The notes beneath the pieces are model-generated. The model had not been told where the DNA came from, ran no database searches, and was given only the letters and a program-made list of their open reading frames with translations. Below, piece by piece: positions 10,981-23,013 of a DNA stretch of 64,000 nucleotides. How positions within the stretch are numbered: the first letter of the stretch is position 1; every line of letters begins with the position of its first letter. A program made the translations under genes and the position numbers. The DNA is from Topomyia yanbarensis (lineage: Eukaryota; Arthropoda; Insecta; Diptera; Culicidae): assembly GCF_030247195.1 (NCBI RefSeq), contig NC_080671.1:36058343-36122342 (forward strand), given 5' to 3'.

Positions 10981-13720
10981 GCTAAACGAACCTGTGCGGA
11001 TTAGGTTCGTCGCTTTTCGACCATTGATGTCTTCCGTGAAAAACATTCCCCAAACACAGCCCAGTAGGCTGCGTCATACATTCCAACCCCGTTTTGCTAG
11101 AAAACTGTCGATAATTACCTTAATTTTGAGCTGAAGTGAAGCGTTTAATCCCTTAATCCCGCTTATTACTATTTCTTCGCCGGGCAAAGCCTTTTCTGTT
11201 CTTACGACGTGGGTTTTCCTTGGCCTGCCTGGGATTCTTAGCGTACACCGGCCCCGGCGCGCAAAACAAAATCCACTCCAAAAGCTGATGCAGCACTTTC
11301 TTCTCTCTTCTCTTTTCTCTTTCGCCACCCGAGAGCCACCGACGCTGGCTGGGAATGAAATCTTCACTTCCTTATTATTTAAATATCTTCCCGCAGCTTA
11401 ACGCTATTTCTCTCTATTTCCGTGGGCAGGCTGCACACCGCAATCGAAACAAATCAACACTTCATCATCATGATCGGCTTGAGCTTTTTTCCCTTCTTCT
11501 TTTTTTTTCTATCCGCTAAGCACAAGCAAACGGCCCCGTGATTCAGAAAGAAGGGAACATCCGAAAACTGGCACTGCTACTTTTTTCTCGCACTATTTTT
11601 TCGATTTCATTCCTTCGCTGCCAATTCCGCCACTGTCTCACCGAACTTTCCTCCACCAAAAAAAGCGGCTCGGTTCAAGCAGCTTTCTCAAATCCTGCCA
11701 ATATTCACGCCGACCAGCAGTTGCACAGAAAAAAAATCTCACGAAAGTTGTGGAAACGCGAGAATACTACATATAACTTTAATCTCACTTTGTTTTAATC
11801 ATATACGCAAAATCAAAATGTATCCGAAAAATTTTGTGATTAAAATTCCTATTTGCAGCTACAAAAATTTCCTTTTAAAAAATTCTTTCTCGTACTTTTT
11901 TACCCCATGTACTCAATTCACGTTTCTTGCAGCCTCCTCGTTTTTTCTCTCTTTTGCTACCCGTTTGCTACGATCTTCACGATCATTTCTCGCTGTACAC
12001 TCTTTCTCCGTTTTCCTCTGTTTGACTTTATTTTATTATAAAAATATTTTTGTATTTCACTTTGTATTACATCCACACTGTTTTGCGCTCTCCTGCGAGC
12101 CGCTGTCGTCGTCGTCGTCGATTTCGACGTCTTCCAAAGTCGTCAGAGGTCTTCGGTGGTTCGGTTGTAGGCTATACTTCTTCATTCACTCGCGCACTAC
12201 TCCCATATGGGGGTTTCGCTATCTCTTTCCCGCGCTCACTCACTTTGCGCAAAGCTCGCGCCAAGCTGTATAAAACAATATAATGAGATATTTCTCATGA
12301 AAAGAAGGAAAAAATAACCATCGCCGCGGAGGAAATACTGCCAGCGAAATGCAGGAGAAGACGCGACACACAAGCGGAACAGTACGAAGAAGACTGGGAG
12401 GCCCCCAACAAGAACACACCGCGAGCACGTTTGTAATTGTAAATGAAAATAAATAAATTTCTTTCTACGTGTTGAGCCCACTGCTGTTCACTCCTCTGAG
12501 CCAAGGATGAGAAGGTCGGTATACAAACATTCGTGAAAAGATATTCCACTTTTCTTCTACTCTTGGGGCTGTTTTTTCTTCATCTGTATCTTCCTTTTGT
12601 TCCTGTTTGCGTTGGTCGACTACTTGTTCTCTCCGCTATCGATCAGACCAGGACAACTTCACACCCAGCAAGTTCCAATTTATGCAATTTTCCAACTGCT
12701 TGAAAGAGGGCCCAGTCGGCTAGTGACCTGAACGACTGCTTTTCTCCGTTGGCCTCAACATCAACACGGTCCACTCATTCGTGGCAGCAGCAGCATCCGC
12801 CATTGATCGTGGTCCATCGCGGGTCCCAGTTGCGAACTACTTTGACACAACGTTACGCACTTTCAGTCAGGTACTTTTACGCGCTTCCCAGCCTACTACC
12901 ACTTGTCACAATGTTGCGACATTTCATGTTCGATCATCAGATCTTTTCAACCCCGAGGACACACACAAAAATTTGATCTCTCGTTCGACGAAATTCCTGA
13001 GCGAAAAATTTACCTTTCTTCAAACAGAGCTCTAAATGCGCGGTGTTAATTTAAAATGTATCGCTTGTCTTGTCTCGCACTCGAGGTCTCTCACAATGGC
13101 TCGATCCCGTTCCCGCACGTATACACAACACTCAAATCAACTCAACGGGGTCCACTCGCCGTGTTATTTCATTCCATTAAGAAAAACTAGCTCTCCTCTA
13201 ATGCTGTTGCCTTTCTTCGTCTGGTACCTCTCAGCCGTTTCTTCTCTACGGTCCGGATCGATCGTGGGTCCACTGAGGCACCACAAGCACAAATATCTCT
13301 CGCGCGCGCCACTCGATCGAACTTGGGCTTAGACTCGAACCGGGACGGACAGCTTCAATCCTACACCTCAGCGTTTAAAGAACTGAACCAAAGACGGTGG
13401 AAGATATTTGTCCAAACTCCTCTGCGGAGTTGTTCGCGATCTTCGACAGCTTCGGAACACAAACACATATTCAGGTGTCGAGCGCAGGACCTGATTTCCG
13501 TGCGAGAGAAAGAGCGGCGAGCGGGGAACCTGGCTTATGTTGCACAAGTCACACAACCACTGACCGATCGCGCGTTACCTGAACGATAGAGTCGCATGTA
13601 AACATAAGGTCTCAACTCTCGCACACATACACACAAAACCACCCGCTTACACTAGCTTGCGCGCGAGAGATGGTCGGCAGCAGGTAGATTGGTAGGTTCG
13701 GAACCTGCTTTGCCTCATCC
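10981..13720. other. GC-richer, repeat-poor block; possible host promoter or 5' UTR
   Basis: This block is richer in CpG and pyrimidine tracts than its flanks, has no partner elsewhere in the window and contains no frame with a recognisable domain. It has a GTC trinucleotide run near 12107-12122 and a TATAAAA word at 12269-12275. It lies just beyond the minus-strand exon candidate at 13878-13961. It may be regulatory or untranslated sequence of a host gene on either strand; nothing in it decides which. Confidence 0.3.
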
Positions 13721-13877
13721 GAGTGGGTATAAGACGGAAAATATTTCAATGGCATATGTTGGAGTTAGACTGTGGCACGTTATGCTGAATGTGTGTGCGT
13801 GTCTGTGTTTCGAATTACGATTGAAGTTATGCCACGAACGGGTTGATGCAAAGGAGTTTTGGTGTTGTTCAACTCAC

Positions 13878-13961
13878 CTGAAGAAAATGCTGCTGATTGC
13901 TGCTGGTGGTGGTTGTGAATAACTGGGCTGTTTGCGATCGAAGGCATCGGGATAATCCACC
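13878..13961 (-). CDS. Candidate 84-nt internal exon of an unidentified host gene
   Basis: On the minus strand a pyrimidine-rich acceptor (ttacattccttcag) precedes, and a consensus donor (CAG then GTGAGTT) follows, an 84-nt block (28 codons, length divisible by three). All three frames are open. The most protein-like reading is 'VDYPDAFDRKQPSYSQPPPA' and onward; another gives 'MPSIANSPVIHNHHQQQ', so the frame is undecided. No neighbouring exon was found, which would be normal if mosquito introns here are tens of kilobases. The gene is unknown. Confidence 0.35.
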
Positions 13962-13979
13962 CTGAAGGAATGTAAGAAA

Positions 13980-15100
13980 TTTTTTCACACGAGTGACTTC
14001 AATGGTTGCTAAGTAAGGAAACTGGTTTGTGCAGTTATGCATTTGCTTTTGTTTCTCATATTGTGTATGATATGTATGGGCAAGCGCTAAACAATCAAAT
14101 GAAAATATTGTACTAATCTATCCAAAAACAATCTGGTAAAATTGTCTTTCATTTCATAGCACATAAATTATAAACAGAATTATCACGCAAAAAACTTTAA
14201 CTGAAATATTGTTAATGAATTATGAATGTCATTTCATGTCATCCAAATGAGAATAGATTGAATTATTCAAGCTTTAACGCTGACACAATTCCACGAAAAA
14301 TGTTTGGTTCCATAGGTTTGCTTTTAAAAAAAAAATATGACGTCTCACAAATGGGCTATTGTGCATTAGAGTAAATAAAAAATAAAATTTGGCTCCGAGT
14401 AACTTTTTGGATTCAATTTAGCTCCCAGAACAACTCTCCAAATTTTTAACTCGATCGGTGAAACTGTATTTTTGCGCCCACGGTTTGAAGTTTACATGAG
14501 ATTTCGAATTGGAAAATTGCCTTTTGCAAATTAATTCTTCCAAGAGTCGCCCGTTATCTTCTAAAAATAAGTAGATGGCTGTTTTTATAGGAAATTTGTG
14601 AAAGAAACAAATGCTAGAAAACTGCAAAACGATCTGATGATTGTGGAAAAAGTTATTAATCGAAAACCGATTGATGCCCCGAATATTGATGAAAATTTCA
14701 CTTTTCATACACAGAAAAAAATATTTTGTAATTTTAAGTTTATTTTCATGCACATATTTGGAGCATGAATATAAATGTAAAATTAAGTTCCACCACAAAC
14801 ACACACGACATGTCGTGCTTTCTTCAACGAATTTTATTGTAATTTTACACGTGGATTGAAAATTATAGTTTCTTTAAACGGAAAACCGTCAACAGGGCTG
14901 TCTTAAGACCACTCGGGGCCCCTGGGCACATCTGAGCTGAGGGGCGTCTCTTATTGAACAGGTATCAACTGCTGTAGAGTAGGATGATTAAAAAAAGATC
15001 TCCAGCATCAGGGAGCTATATAGGCCACCTTGAGACTTTTTTTTCTAGGCGTTTTACCTCTGGCTAATCGTGTATTGAGATTGTTTCATCGAAAACAACT
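13980..15100. other. AT-rich spacer; possible hAT end at 14893
   Basis: The word CAGGGCTGTCTTAAGACC at 14895, followed by 'ggggcccctgggc', resembles one end of a hAT element. No matching inverted end was found downstream, so only a solitary end can be proposed. The frames around 14420-14860 have no recognisable content. Confidence 0.25.
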
Positions 15101-15130
15101 TGAACTCCGGACAGCCGGCTGTCGGGAGTG

Positions 15131-17082
15131 TTGTCGACAATGTAAAATGGACCGTGAACAATGAGTTTAAAAGTGGTATGATGGAACATTCAAAAATTAT
15201 GTCACGCAAAAATTACCCAATACTAACTAACTCTTTGTCATATTACCACGTTATTTTTCCCCTTGGTCTAATACAAATCAAATTATTTTAGTTTTTCCTT
15301 CATTTTGTAGTAGCACTTTTATGCCGCTACTAGCAAAAGTGTTCATGTTCTATGGAATTTACTATATACATGGCGCAATCGTGCGTAAAACGGCCGATTG
15401 CGTCAAAGCACATGACGTGCTCCCCTTCCATTTATGTCACAATTGTTCATATCTCTTCCTCCTAATAGCGTGGCCGAATTTATAAATGGTCCTTATTGGT
15501 ATAATCACAAGCATATTGAGATCCTGTAACTTGAAATTTTCCACCTCGATCAAGTTAAACTTTCCGATATTACAATGAAGACGCAAAACAGAAAAAATAC
15601 AAATGCTGCGTTCCTAAACGATATTAACAGCATGCACGAATCAAACACCCCCCGTTTCCAAATAGTACGTACTTATTCTTAGCTCAGTATAATCGACTGA
15701 TAAGTTAATGGACTAAAAGTAAAGCATTAAATATGACCATTTGTTCCTCGTGCTGAAATGATTGCCGCAAATTGGTAATTGGATTTGAATTGATCTTGCG
15801 AATTGTCAATTCTCCACCCTCATACATAATGCAAAAGTCATTAACTCAGACAAGACCATGCGTATTTCCCACCCGCATTAAAGACCCAGTGGATTCGTTT
15901 CCTAGTTGGTCAAATAAACACTAAACAAACAAATAAATTAGTTTGTTCAGTCGAAAGAAATGTCAGCTCGATTGGCATCAACTGGCGGATACGTGTTCCC
16001 TTACAGTGCCATCAAATGAAAGTACATTTAAAATTACATACGACAAAATATGAGCAATTCAGAATATAACGAAATGAAGATTGCTTAATTATTTGCATTT
16101 AAAAAAGATCGGAAAAAATTAGTTGCATAACCAAGGTGGTTCATTTTCAAAGATAGCACTGCTGATGAATCACTGTATAAAAATTGGTGATAAGGGACGC
16201 GGACGAAAATAGCTGACCACCGCCCAGCCATTGAAATCAATCAATATTATGTCGAAACTAAGTGAGCGATTCGAGGTTCATGCATTTTAAATTTTCGTAT
16301 TTTTCGTTGCAGGAATAGAACTATTTCTTGAAATAGTGTCTCTTTATGCACAAATTGTTGGTGGTTATAGATTTTTGTTATATATTCTGACAGAAGCTTT
16401 GTGCTTTCTTACATGGTGAACGTATCGGAGAGCATAAGCATAAGCATAAGAGATCGCCCGTAGTTGCTACTCCGTTATTGACCAGAACCAAATTAGGTTG
16501 CAAAATGTTGATTGGAACAACATGCTTGGGAATAACATGATGAGCCACATTGTACAATCTATTCCGATCCCTGCATGCTGATCAATACCGACGCCGGCTA
16601 CGTCCGAATGCAGATCTTCTGGGAAAGGAAGGAATGTTAGTCCGATACATGTTGCTACTAGAGACCGAGGAATCCTCTGCATCTCCACATGTATCACGGG
16701 AAGGGGAGAGTTGTTAGTAAGTGTGCCAATAGCGTTATCATGTAATAATTGCTCTGGGCAGCCGGCTGCCGAGAATTTGGGAAATTTATCATTTGTTGTA
16801 TTAATACGAATAGCAAAATAAGCAACTTGAACTCCGGATAGCCGGCTATAAGGAGCACTGCTTATATTTTTTAATAATATTCAATCACGCGACGAATTTA
16901 TTAGTGGTTTCTATCGTGTCGGTGCTGATTTTACCCGGTGATCGTTTGAATAAAATGAGGAATCTTATACCGAAGGTTCATCAGACTCTTCCATAGGTGT
17001 CGCGGAGTTGGTAGTTTGGAAGGAAATAGGGTCTAGGATTCGCTCCAAGCAAGCGATGCGACCTGTAAAGCATAGTTTATTA
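15131..17082. other. No gene; unassigned spacer
   Basis: The stretch 16467-16740 has more balanced composition and an open minus-strand frame of 76 codons with no recognisable domain. The 24-bp word around 16410 ('cttacatggtgaacgtatcg') recurs in direct orientation at about 18578, next to the LOA fragment. Confidence 0.3.
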
Positions 17083-17378
17083 GGGATCATCCATAAATGA
17101 CGTAGCATTTTTTGAGCAATTTTTACCAGCCCCCTCCCCCATCGTAGCATTTCGTCACAAACCTCTAAATACCCCCTGGTAATTACGTAGCTTGACGGTA
17201 ACTCTCCCCCCCCCCCTGTCCCCGTGATTTTTTTAAATAAAAACCGATGTTAGTTATTCCCCTTTGAAAAAGCTACATAGCCTGACATGACCCCCTACCC
17301 TCCAGTCGTCACACATCATCACAAAATGCAAAACTCTCCTCTCCCCCATATAATGCTACGTCATTTATGGATGATCCC
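17083..17378. mobile_element. MITE, 296 bp, TTA target duplication
   Basis: The ends GGGATCATCCATAAATGACG (left) and its exact reverse complement (right) are flanked by TTA at 17080-17082 and 17379-17381. The inside is C-rich and noncoding. Three-base duplications of this type suit PIF/Harbinger-like MITEs, which are known in mosquitoes. Confidence 0.85.
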
Positions 17379-17939
17379 TTAGTTTGTAGTTCAGTTAGTT
17401 TTCGAAAACACGATCGCTCGAAAAAGATCTTGTTAAGTTTTTTGTTCTTCTAAAATCTGGGTAGCCGGCTACCGAGAGTATCCTATGTTTTCTAAACAAA
17501 AGCAATTTCAACTCCACACAGCCGATCGTGGGAGTATTGCCCAGAAAAACTAATCTTATCTGCTTAATGGGCCGGATCACTATTTATTGCGACATTATTT
17601 AGACTAACTTCGCTATTCCTTCTCTACGATATATTTTTTGGGTTGCAAACTATCGAGTGATAACACGTTATACAAAGAGTTATGATAGCTCTAGATGTTA
17701 TAAATCAGCGAAAGTGTTTCCTATTTCTAATATCGGATTGTTTGTGAAATACATGTATACGAACGATTATATCGAACATTGAAGGGAAATACAAAGGATC
17801 GTTAACCTGATGGACGGGCTTGTTACCAGAAACGGAACTTGAAATTAGATTCATTAAAACAGACGCGGCGAATTTTCAGTACGTATTGATCCGCGTTCAT
17901 CGATACTACTCAAATTAAAGTCTTATTGGAGCTGATTAT

Positions 17940-18195
17940 TCACTTACCAATAGCTTTTTCAATATAATAAACTTTCCCCAAAAGTTGAACAAAATCTATT
18001 TTCACACATCGTCGAACCTCCTGTGTATTGAAAATGTCCAAAACTATTGATTGTCAACTACCAATAACTTTCCCTTCAATATAAAACACTCCCGAAAAGT
18101 TGACAAAAAATTCGATTTTGACACATCGTCGGACCCCCCCCCCCCCTTTGCTTAGAAAATGTCCAAAACTATTGATTTTCAACTGCCAACAACAT
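17940..18195 (+). repeat. Tandem duplication, about 125-bp unit
   Basis: 'aaaatgtccaaaactattga' occurs near 18031 and again near 18156. Both copies are preceded by 'acacatcgtcg' and by an 'aaagttga' segment, and followed by 'tcaactgcc' or 'tcaactacc'. The second copy has a run of about 13 C residues. Confidence 0.7.
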
Positions 18196-18239
18196 GTCCT
18201 TCAATAGTTATTTATTTCCAAACAATTGAAATTTAACCG

Positions 18240-18420
18240 CATCAACTTCAACTCCAATAAACGGGAAAGTAACGCAAAATGTATCGCGATAACCACCGAT
18301 GAATTATCGACGATGACGATGAATCCGACGATACATTATCGTTAACGGAGTTTCCGATGACGTTGACGGGTGGTTAACGTTATCGACGATGACGATTAAT
18401 TATCGATTAACAACTCTGAA
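18240..18420. repeat. Low-complexity CGAT/GATGACGAT-rich stretch
   Basis: Repeated 'atcgacgatgacgat' and 'attatcg' words make up most of this stretch. It is noncoding. Confidence 0.5.
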
Positions 18421-18424
18421 CCTT

Positions 18425-18580
18425 AAGGTTCGCCCAGGTTAAGTCTTCGGTACGGAGCAACTAGGAACTTCTAGCATGTTGTTAGTCGCCTCTTACGACA
18501 TGGGAGCAGTTCCCAGAGGTTCTATTCTTGGCTGAAATAGTGCAAAAAGATTTCAGCCCGCCGGACACCACACGGCTTCT
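18425..18580 (-). mobile_element. LOA-type LINE 5' fragment
   Basis: Read on the minus strand, it starts 'ccgtgtggtgtccggcgggc' and runs through 'cccatgtcgtaagaggcgac'. This matches the 5' ends of the two LOA elements near 51262 and 52957. Only the 5' untranslated part is present, so it is a 3'-truncated remnant. Confidence 0.7.
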
Positions 18581-18631
18581 TACATGGTGAACGTATCGGA
18601 GAGGCGAAGAAATCAAACAAATATATTATAA

Positions 18632-18876
18632 GAGGCCATTCATAAATTACGTAACGCAAAAATTGCCCAAAATTGACTCGCCTTCCCCCCATGTACCAAT
18701 TTGTCACAAATTTATCTATCCCCTTTCCCTATTACGTAACAAATTTCTTTTGAATTTTTTTTCTTCAGTAAAAACATGTTACGTATCGCTATAGCTTACT
18801 CCCACTCCCCCCATTTGTCACAATATGTCTCAAATTGTCGATCCCCCACCCTTAAACGTAATTTATGAATGGTCCC
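18632..18876. mobile_element. MITE, 245 bp, TAA target duplication
   Basis: The left end GAGGCCATTCATAAATTACG pairs with the right-end reverse complement GGGACCATTCATAAATTACG. TAA flanks both sides (18629-18631 and 18877-18879). It has the same general design as 17083-17378 but a different sequence family. Confidence 0.8.
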
Positions 18877-18879
18877 TAA

Positions 18880-20990
18880 GTAATAATAATTTGGAATGTG
18901 TAAAAGACCGTAAAAGCCGAAAATCCACTAAAGTAATACTAATATTTTTATATTCAACGTATTAGAATCTCAAAAAACGACTAGGGTCTAGGGTTTTGAT
19001 GGTAGAGACGCCTCTCTGGTGTGAGTGAAGAAAGTACAGAATGAGACCGAAGGAAAAAATAATAACAATAATTGGCCTTATCACCTTTCGAAAGTACAAA
19101 GTACGTTCATTGTTACGTAATCAAATAAATACAGCGAAACGTCGAAATTACTCGAACCTATTAATATGAGAAACACAATTCTAGAGTTTTTATTCAAAAC
19201 GTCATATCTACAATTAGTATTTTTTGTTTATTATTCTCTTTTGATGTTTACGGCGTCACCATAGCACTTCTCACTTATTTTGCAATACAGATTGCAAGAC
19301 GGTGGTTTTTACTAGCATAGTATGCAAAGAGTTGAAGAATAAATGTTAAAGAGATCGAATTATAAACAGAAGAGAAAGTAATCAATGAGAGTCTCTCATT
19401 GTAGATATAGGCTCAAGAATTCATTTCAATAATTCACTACCACAACTATTGGGAGTAAATTCATAATCAACCACAAACAGAAATGCAACCATCTACCAAC
19501 GAAGCTCATCAAAGATGAAAAGCAAATGCTATATCACTTAGATTGCAATATTATACAAAATGTAAACCCAAACATAAATGAATAAAAATTTGAGTTAAAA
19601 AATTCATTTCTCTACTAGTCATGTAAAACAGTCGAAATAGGAAACATATCGAATGCACGCTGGCGTGAGGCACAAATCCTCAACTACCTATGGGATACGT
19701 TCAGTTTGACCCAGCATATTCTGATTCCTAATTCTGACGGTCTAAAATATTTTTAATAACGAGTAGTGTTATACAAAAATAACGTAATTGGTTCTATACC
19801 AGACGACGGCATAGTGGAAAATGCCAAATCTAGCCGTGAAAGTATCGTGAGAACTCAAGAAGTCCTGGAGTCCTTTTTAGAGGTTTTCAAGTAGATTTGT
19901 TCAATCACAATCCCTGATGTGATGAAGAAATGAAAATTTACCACATGCGCGGATCGCTTGCTAAACAAGGATTGTATACCGAATTTCGACATCTTCTTCT
20001 TCCACTTTCTGTACAGCTTCCTTATGAAAATTTTGCCACCTTGTCGGTTGCCGCTCCTGCTTGGAAAACATTTCATTTTTTATTTGCTCAAAATGAATTG
20101 AAACTTCAATCGAATCCACGGTGTTCCTAAAACCGTTATTAACAAAAAATTACCATAAATTTGTCATACGGAATTCGAAAGATACATCTTCTCAGTGATT
20201 TTCAAAATGATCCATCGAGAGATTCGTGAGAAATTGCGATTTGAAGTTTTATGACACGTTTCATAAGGCTACCAGCAAACACCCACGGGTTTGGTCCTAT
20301 CTCTATAAACAAAAAATATTTGTCTACTTATTTAGTACATGGCATTCGAAAGATATAGTAATCAAGTATATCTCCTGCAAGTTTGAAAATATTTCATTGA
20401 CATAATCGAAGTTTATAACGGTTTGGATGTGGTATGCGGTCATAGATGGGTTCCGACAGCATGAAGTAACAAGTTACTTTACGCTTGTCCGGACATGCCG
20501 TAGACTCAGGTGATTCGCATTTCTAATGCCAAGAGACCCTGACTCCTACGGTAGCAGACAAAAAGTTAAGTCGCCGGTGAGCTCTAAGCATGCATCCTTC
20601 CACGCTTTTCTAAACTTTCTCCCTTCAACTCCTTGCTCTCCGTTGAGTACTATGGCTCTAAATATTGAAAAATATACTTCACCTTCCAGTCCCTTGCTAA
20701 TTAAATGCCGTAATAACTACTCCAAATAAACTATGAATGTGCAAAAGACGACAAAATCGAATAGAAATTGCTTATTCCAGAGCAGAATATACCGGTCTAA
20801 AGTGTATTCTACTTCACTCCGGTTATGTCTCTGACATTACCCACCCATCTTTTTAATTTAGTGTACGCCATCTTGGTTTTCAGCATTGAAACAATTGTTG
20901 AACTGTCAATAACTGCTCAGAACCAACCATTTCGATATTGCCCCATAGACTCTCAGCAACTAATTGAACTCAATTCAGTTGTATATTCGG
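18880..20990. other. AT-rich spacer, no gene; dispersed repeat at about 19285-19400
   Basis: 'actagcatagtatgcaaaga' near 19312 and the following 100 bp resemble 41845-41950 ('actagcatattatgcaaaga'), marking a dispersed repeat. The rest, including several 60-100 codon frames near 19.9-20.8 kb, shows no recognisable protein. Confidence 0.4.
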
Positions 20991-21598
20991 CAGCACTGCA
21001 CACGTATTTACTGCTTCTTCTTTTAACCGCAGCACCGTGTATAGAAAAAAAACCTGTTTTAATCCACCTAGCGGTGCAATTGTGCCTTTCTCATTTCTCT
21101 AAACTATGGCACGGAGGCTTTTTATGTTCAACATAATCGTGGAAATGTCCATTACATTCTTAGTACACTTTGCACTTATACACAATGGCATGCCAGCCAC
21201 GAACTTGATGAGCTATGTGTCGACGGTGAAACACTTGAAACAAAAAAATATCCTACTCCATTAGCCTAATCAGCATTAGATCAATGTTATCTGCTTGCTA
21301 ACTCATTTTGTCATGCGGGGGTGGGTATGTGAAAAGGGGGAAAGTCCCATGAACGAACGACTCCCCAGCTTAAATTGGTATGCTTTGTGATATAGTGGTG
21401 GTTTAAAGATGATGGGGTTGAAAGGGACGGGTATGAGGGCTGGATGGGGTGGTGGTCTGAGGGGTGATTTAAGGAGATTTTTAAAGGAGGGGCGCGAACA
21501 GTAGAGGGGGGGGGGTGTAACCCCTCTCCGTAAACCATCAACTACGCCCCTGTTAAAATCCAGAAACCCTAAACGAGTCGAAAAAAAAAATTGGCCTG
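20991..21598. other. Noncoding dispersed-repeat sequence
   Basis: It contains 'atccacctagcggtgcaatt' and, at 21310-21545, a G-rich stretch ending near 'ccatcaactacgcccctg'. Both have the look of common mosquito repeats, but no second copy occurs in this window. The 76-codon minus-strand frame over the G-rich stretch is low complexity and not a gene. Confidence 0.35.
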
Positions 21599-22153
21599 GG
21601 ATTAGGTTGACGTTTTTCAGAGTGATTGCATAACCTTTCTATATGAGAAAGGCAAAAATGTGCCAAAATCCAAAAAAGTGAATCGTAGTCAAATTTTTTT
21701 TTCAAGTTTGCATCAAATCTCGACGTTTCATACACCTTGAACACATTTAGCATCAAAAATAAAAATTCTATTTTTAATTTTTCCTATAGTTTATATGAGA
21801 AATTTCTGTCTGGCCGCACTCTGAAACCCGTAATTCCGGAACCAGACTTCCGATCGATCCAAAATTCAATAGCAGCCTATGGGAAGGTTGCACCTTTCAT
21901 TTGAGACTAAGTTTGGGCCAATCGGTCCAGCCATCTCTGAGAAAAATGAGTGACATTATTTGACACATACGCACATACATACACACACACATACACACAC
22001 ACATACACACATACATACATACACACACATACAGACTTTTTCCGATCTCGACGAACTGAGTCGAATGGGATATGACACTCGGCCCTCCGGGCCGGGATTA
22101 GGTTGACGTTTTTCAGAGTGATTGCATAACCTTTCTATATGAGAAAGGCAAAA
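21599..22153 (+). repeat. Dispersed noncoding repeat, copy 2, with a 60-bp end duplicated
   Basis: 21795-22155 matches 1150-1472 in order and orientation, including 'gagtgacattatttgacaca', a CA microsatellite and 'gatatgacactcgg'. The terminal 60 bp, from 'gggattaggttgacgttttt' to 'gagaaaggcaaaa', occurs both at 21599-21658 and at 22094-22153. This suggests two tandem copies, the first of which is mostly lost. Confidence 0.65.
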
Positions 22154-22164
22154 CAGTAACGTAA

Positions 22165-22805
22165 TTGTTTGCTAAATTTGTAAAATTTTGTAAAAATTTC
22201 GCAAAATTTCGTAAAATTTCGTAAAATCTGTAAAATTTGTAAAATTTCGTAAAATTTCGTGAAATTTCGTAAAATATCGTAAAATTTCGTAAAACTTAGT
22301 AAAATTTCTTAAAGTTTCGTAATATTTCGTAAAATTTTGTAGAATTTCGTAAAATTTCGTAAAATTTCGTAAAATTTCGTAAAATTTCGTAAAATTTCGT
22401 AAAATTTCGTAAAATTTCGTAAAATTTCGTAAAACTTAGTAAAATTTCTTAAAATTTCTTAAAATTTCGTAATATTTCGTAAAATTTTGTAGAATTTCGT
22501 AAAATTTCGTAAAATTTCGTAAAACTTAGCAAAATTTCTTAAAATTTCGTAATATTTCGTAAAATTTCGTAGAATTTCGTAAAATTTCGTAAAATTTCGT
22601 AAAATATCGTAAAATATCGTAAAATATCGTAAAACTTCGTAAATTTTCGTAAAGCTTAGTAAAATTTCGTAAAGTTTTAAAATTTCGTAAAATTTCGTAA
22701 AATTTCGTAAAATTTCGTAAAATTTCGTAAAATTTCGTGAAATTTTGTAAAATTTCGTAAAATTTCGTAAAATTTCGTTAAATTTCGTAAAATTTCGTAA
22801 AATTT
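22165..22805 (+). repeat. Array of about 64 copies of a 10-bp unit (taaaatttcg)
   Basis: The decamer TAAAATTTCG, with variants such as taaaatatcg, taaaacttag and taatatttcg, fills the region with a strict 10-bp period except for one slip near 22675. Some runs of variants repeat as blocks: the order 'aaaacttagtaaaatttctt' recurs near 22291, 22431 and 22521, implying higher-order amplification. Confidence 0.9.
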
Positions 22806-22819
22806 ATACGACGTCTGAA

Positions 22820-23011
22820 TTTGATAAAATCATGAATAAAATTGAATTTGCTTATTTTTTCTTTCATCTCATTCCATTTAACATATGATTAAAAATCCTT
22901 AAAACATTTTTGACATCGTAAATTGAAAATCTAAAGTTTAAAAAAAGGTTCCATTTTTGACACGGTTCCGGTTTTGGCAAAAATAAAATTGTTGCCAAAA
23001 ACGGAATCCTA
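22820..23011 (-). mobile_element. Partial pogo-like MITE (one end)
   Basis: On the minus strand this begins CAGTAGGATTCCGTTTTTGG, flanked by TA at 23012-23013. It matches about 190 bp of the complete element at 44987-45399 in order ('gccaaaac', 'ggaaccgtg', 'aatggaacc', 'aaatggaatga'). The other end is not visible. In its place lies the 10-bp array. Confidence 0.7.
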
Positions 23012-23013
23012 CT

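Larger units (their letters stand above)
15104..17535. repeat. Five copies of an imperfect palindrome centred on AGCCGGCT
   Basis: Copies lie at 15104-15130 (actccggacagccggctgtc), 16753-16775 (tctgggcagccggctgccga), 16831-16857 (actccggatagccggctata), 17455-17480 (atctgggtagccggctaccg) and 17511-17535 (diverged; actccacacagccgatcgtg). Three of them are preceded by 'aacttgaactcc' or 'aatttcaactcc'. The flanking bases covary: acagccggctgt, gcagccggctgc and tagccggcta all keep the dyad symmetry. The surrounding 15.1-17.0 kb has no recognised gene. Confidence 0.6.

Noticed and set aside
12269..12275. TATAAAA as a core promoter
   Set aside because: One TATA word in AT-rich DNA with no transcript or coding sequence downstream is not enough to call a promoter.
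11818..12481. Cluster of overlapping 60-150 codon frames on both strands
   Set aside because: Frames are rich in Phe/Ser/Arg from pyrimidine tracts, overlap each other and have no recognisable domain; they are typical of UTR-like low-complexity DNA.
14893..15060. Complete hAT element starting at CAGGGCTGTCTTAAGACC
   Set aside because: No inverted partner end or 8-bp duplication was found downstream.
21311..21541. 76-codon minus-strand Pro/Ser/His-rich frame
   Set aside because: Produced by a G-rich low-complexity repeat; not protein-like.
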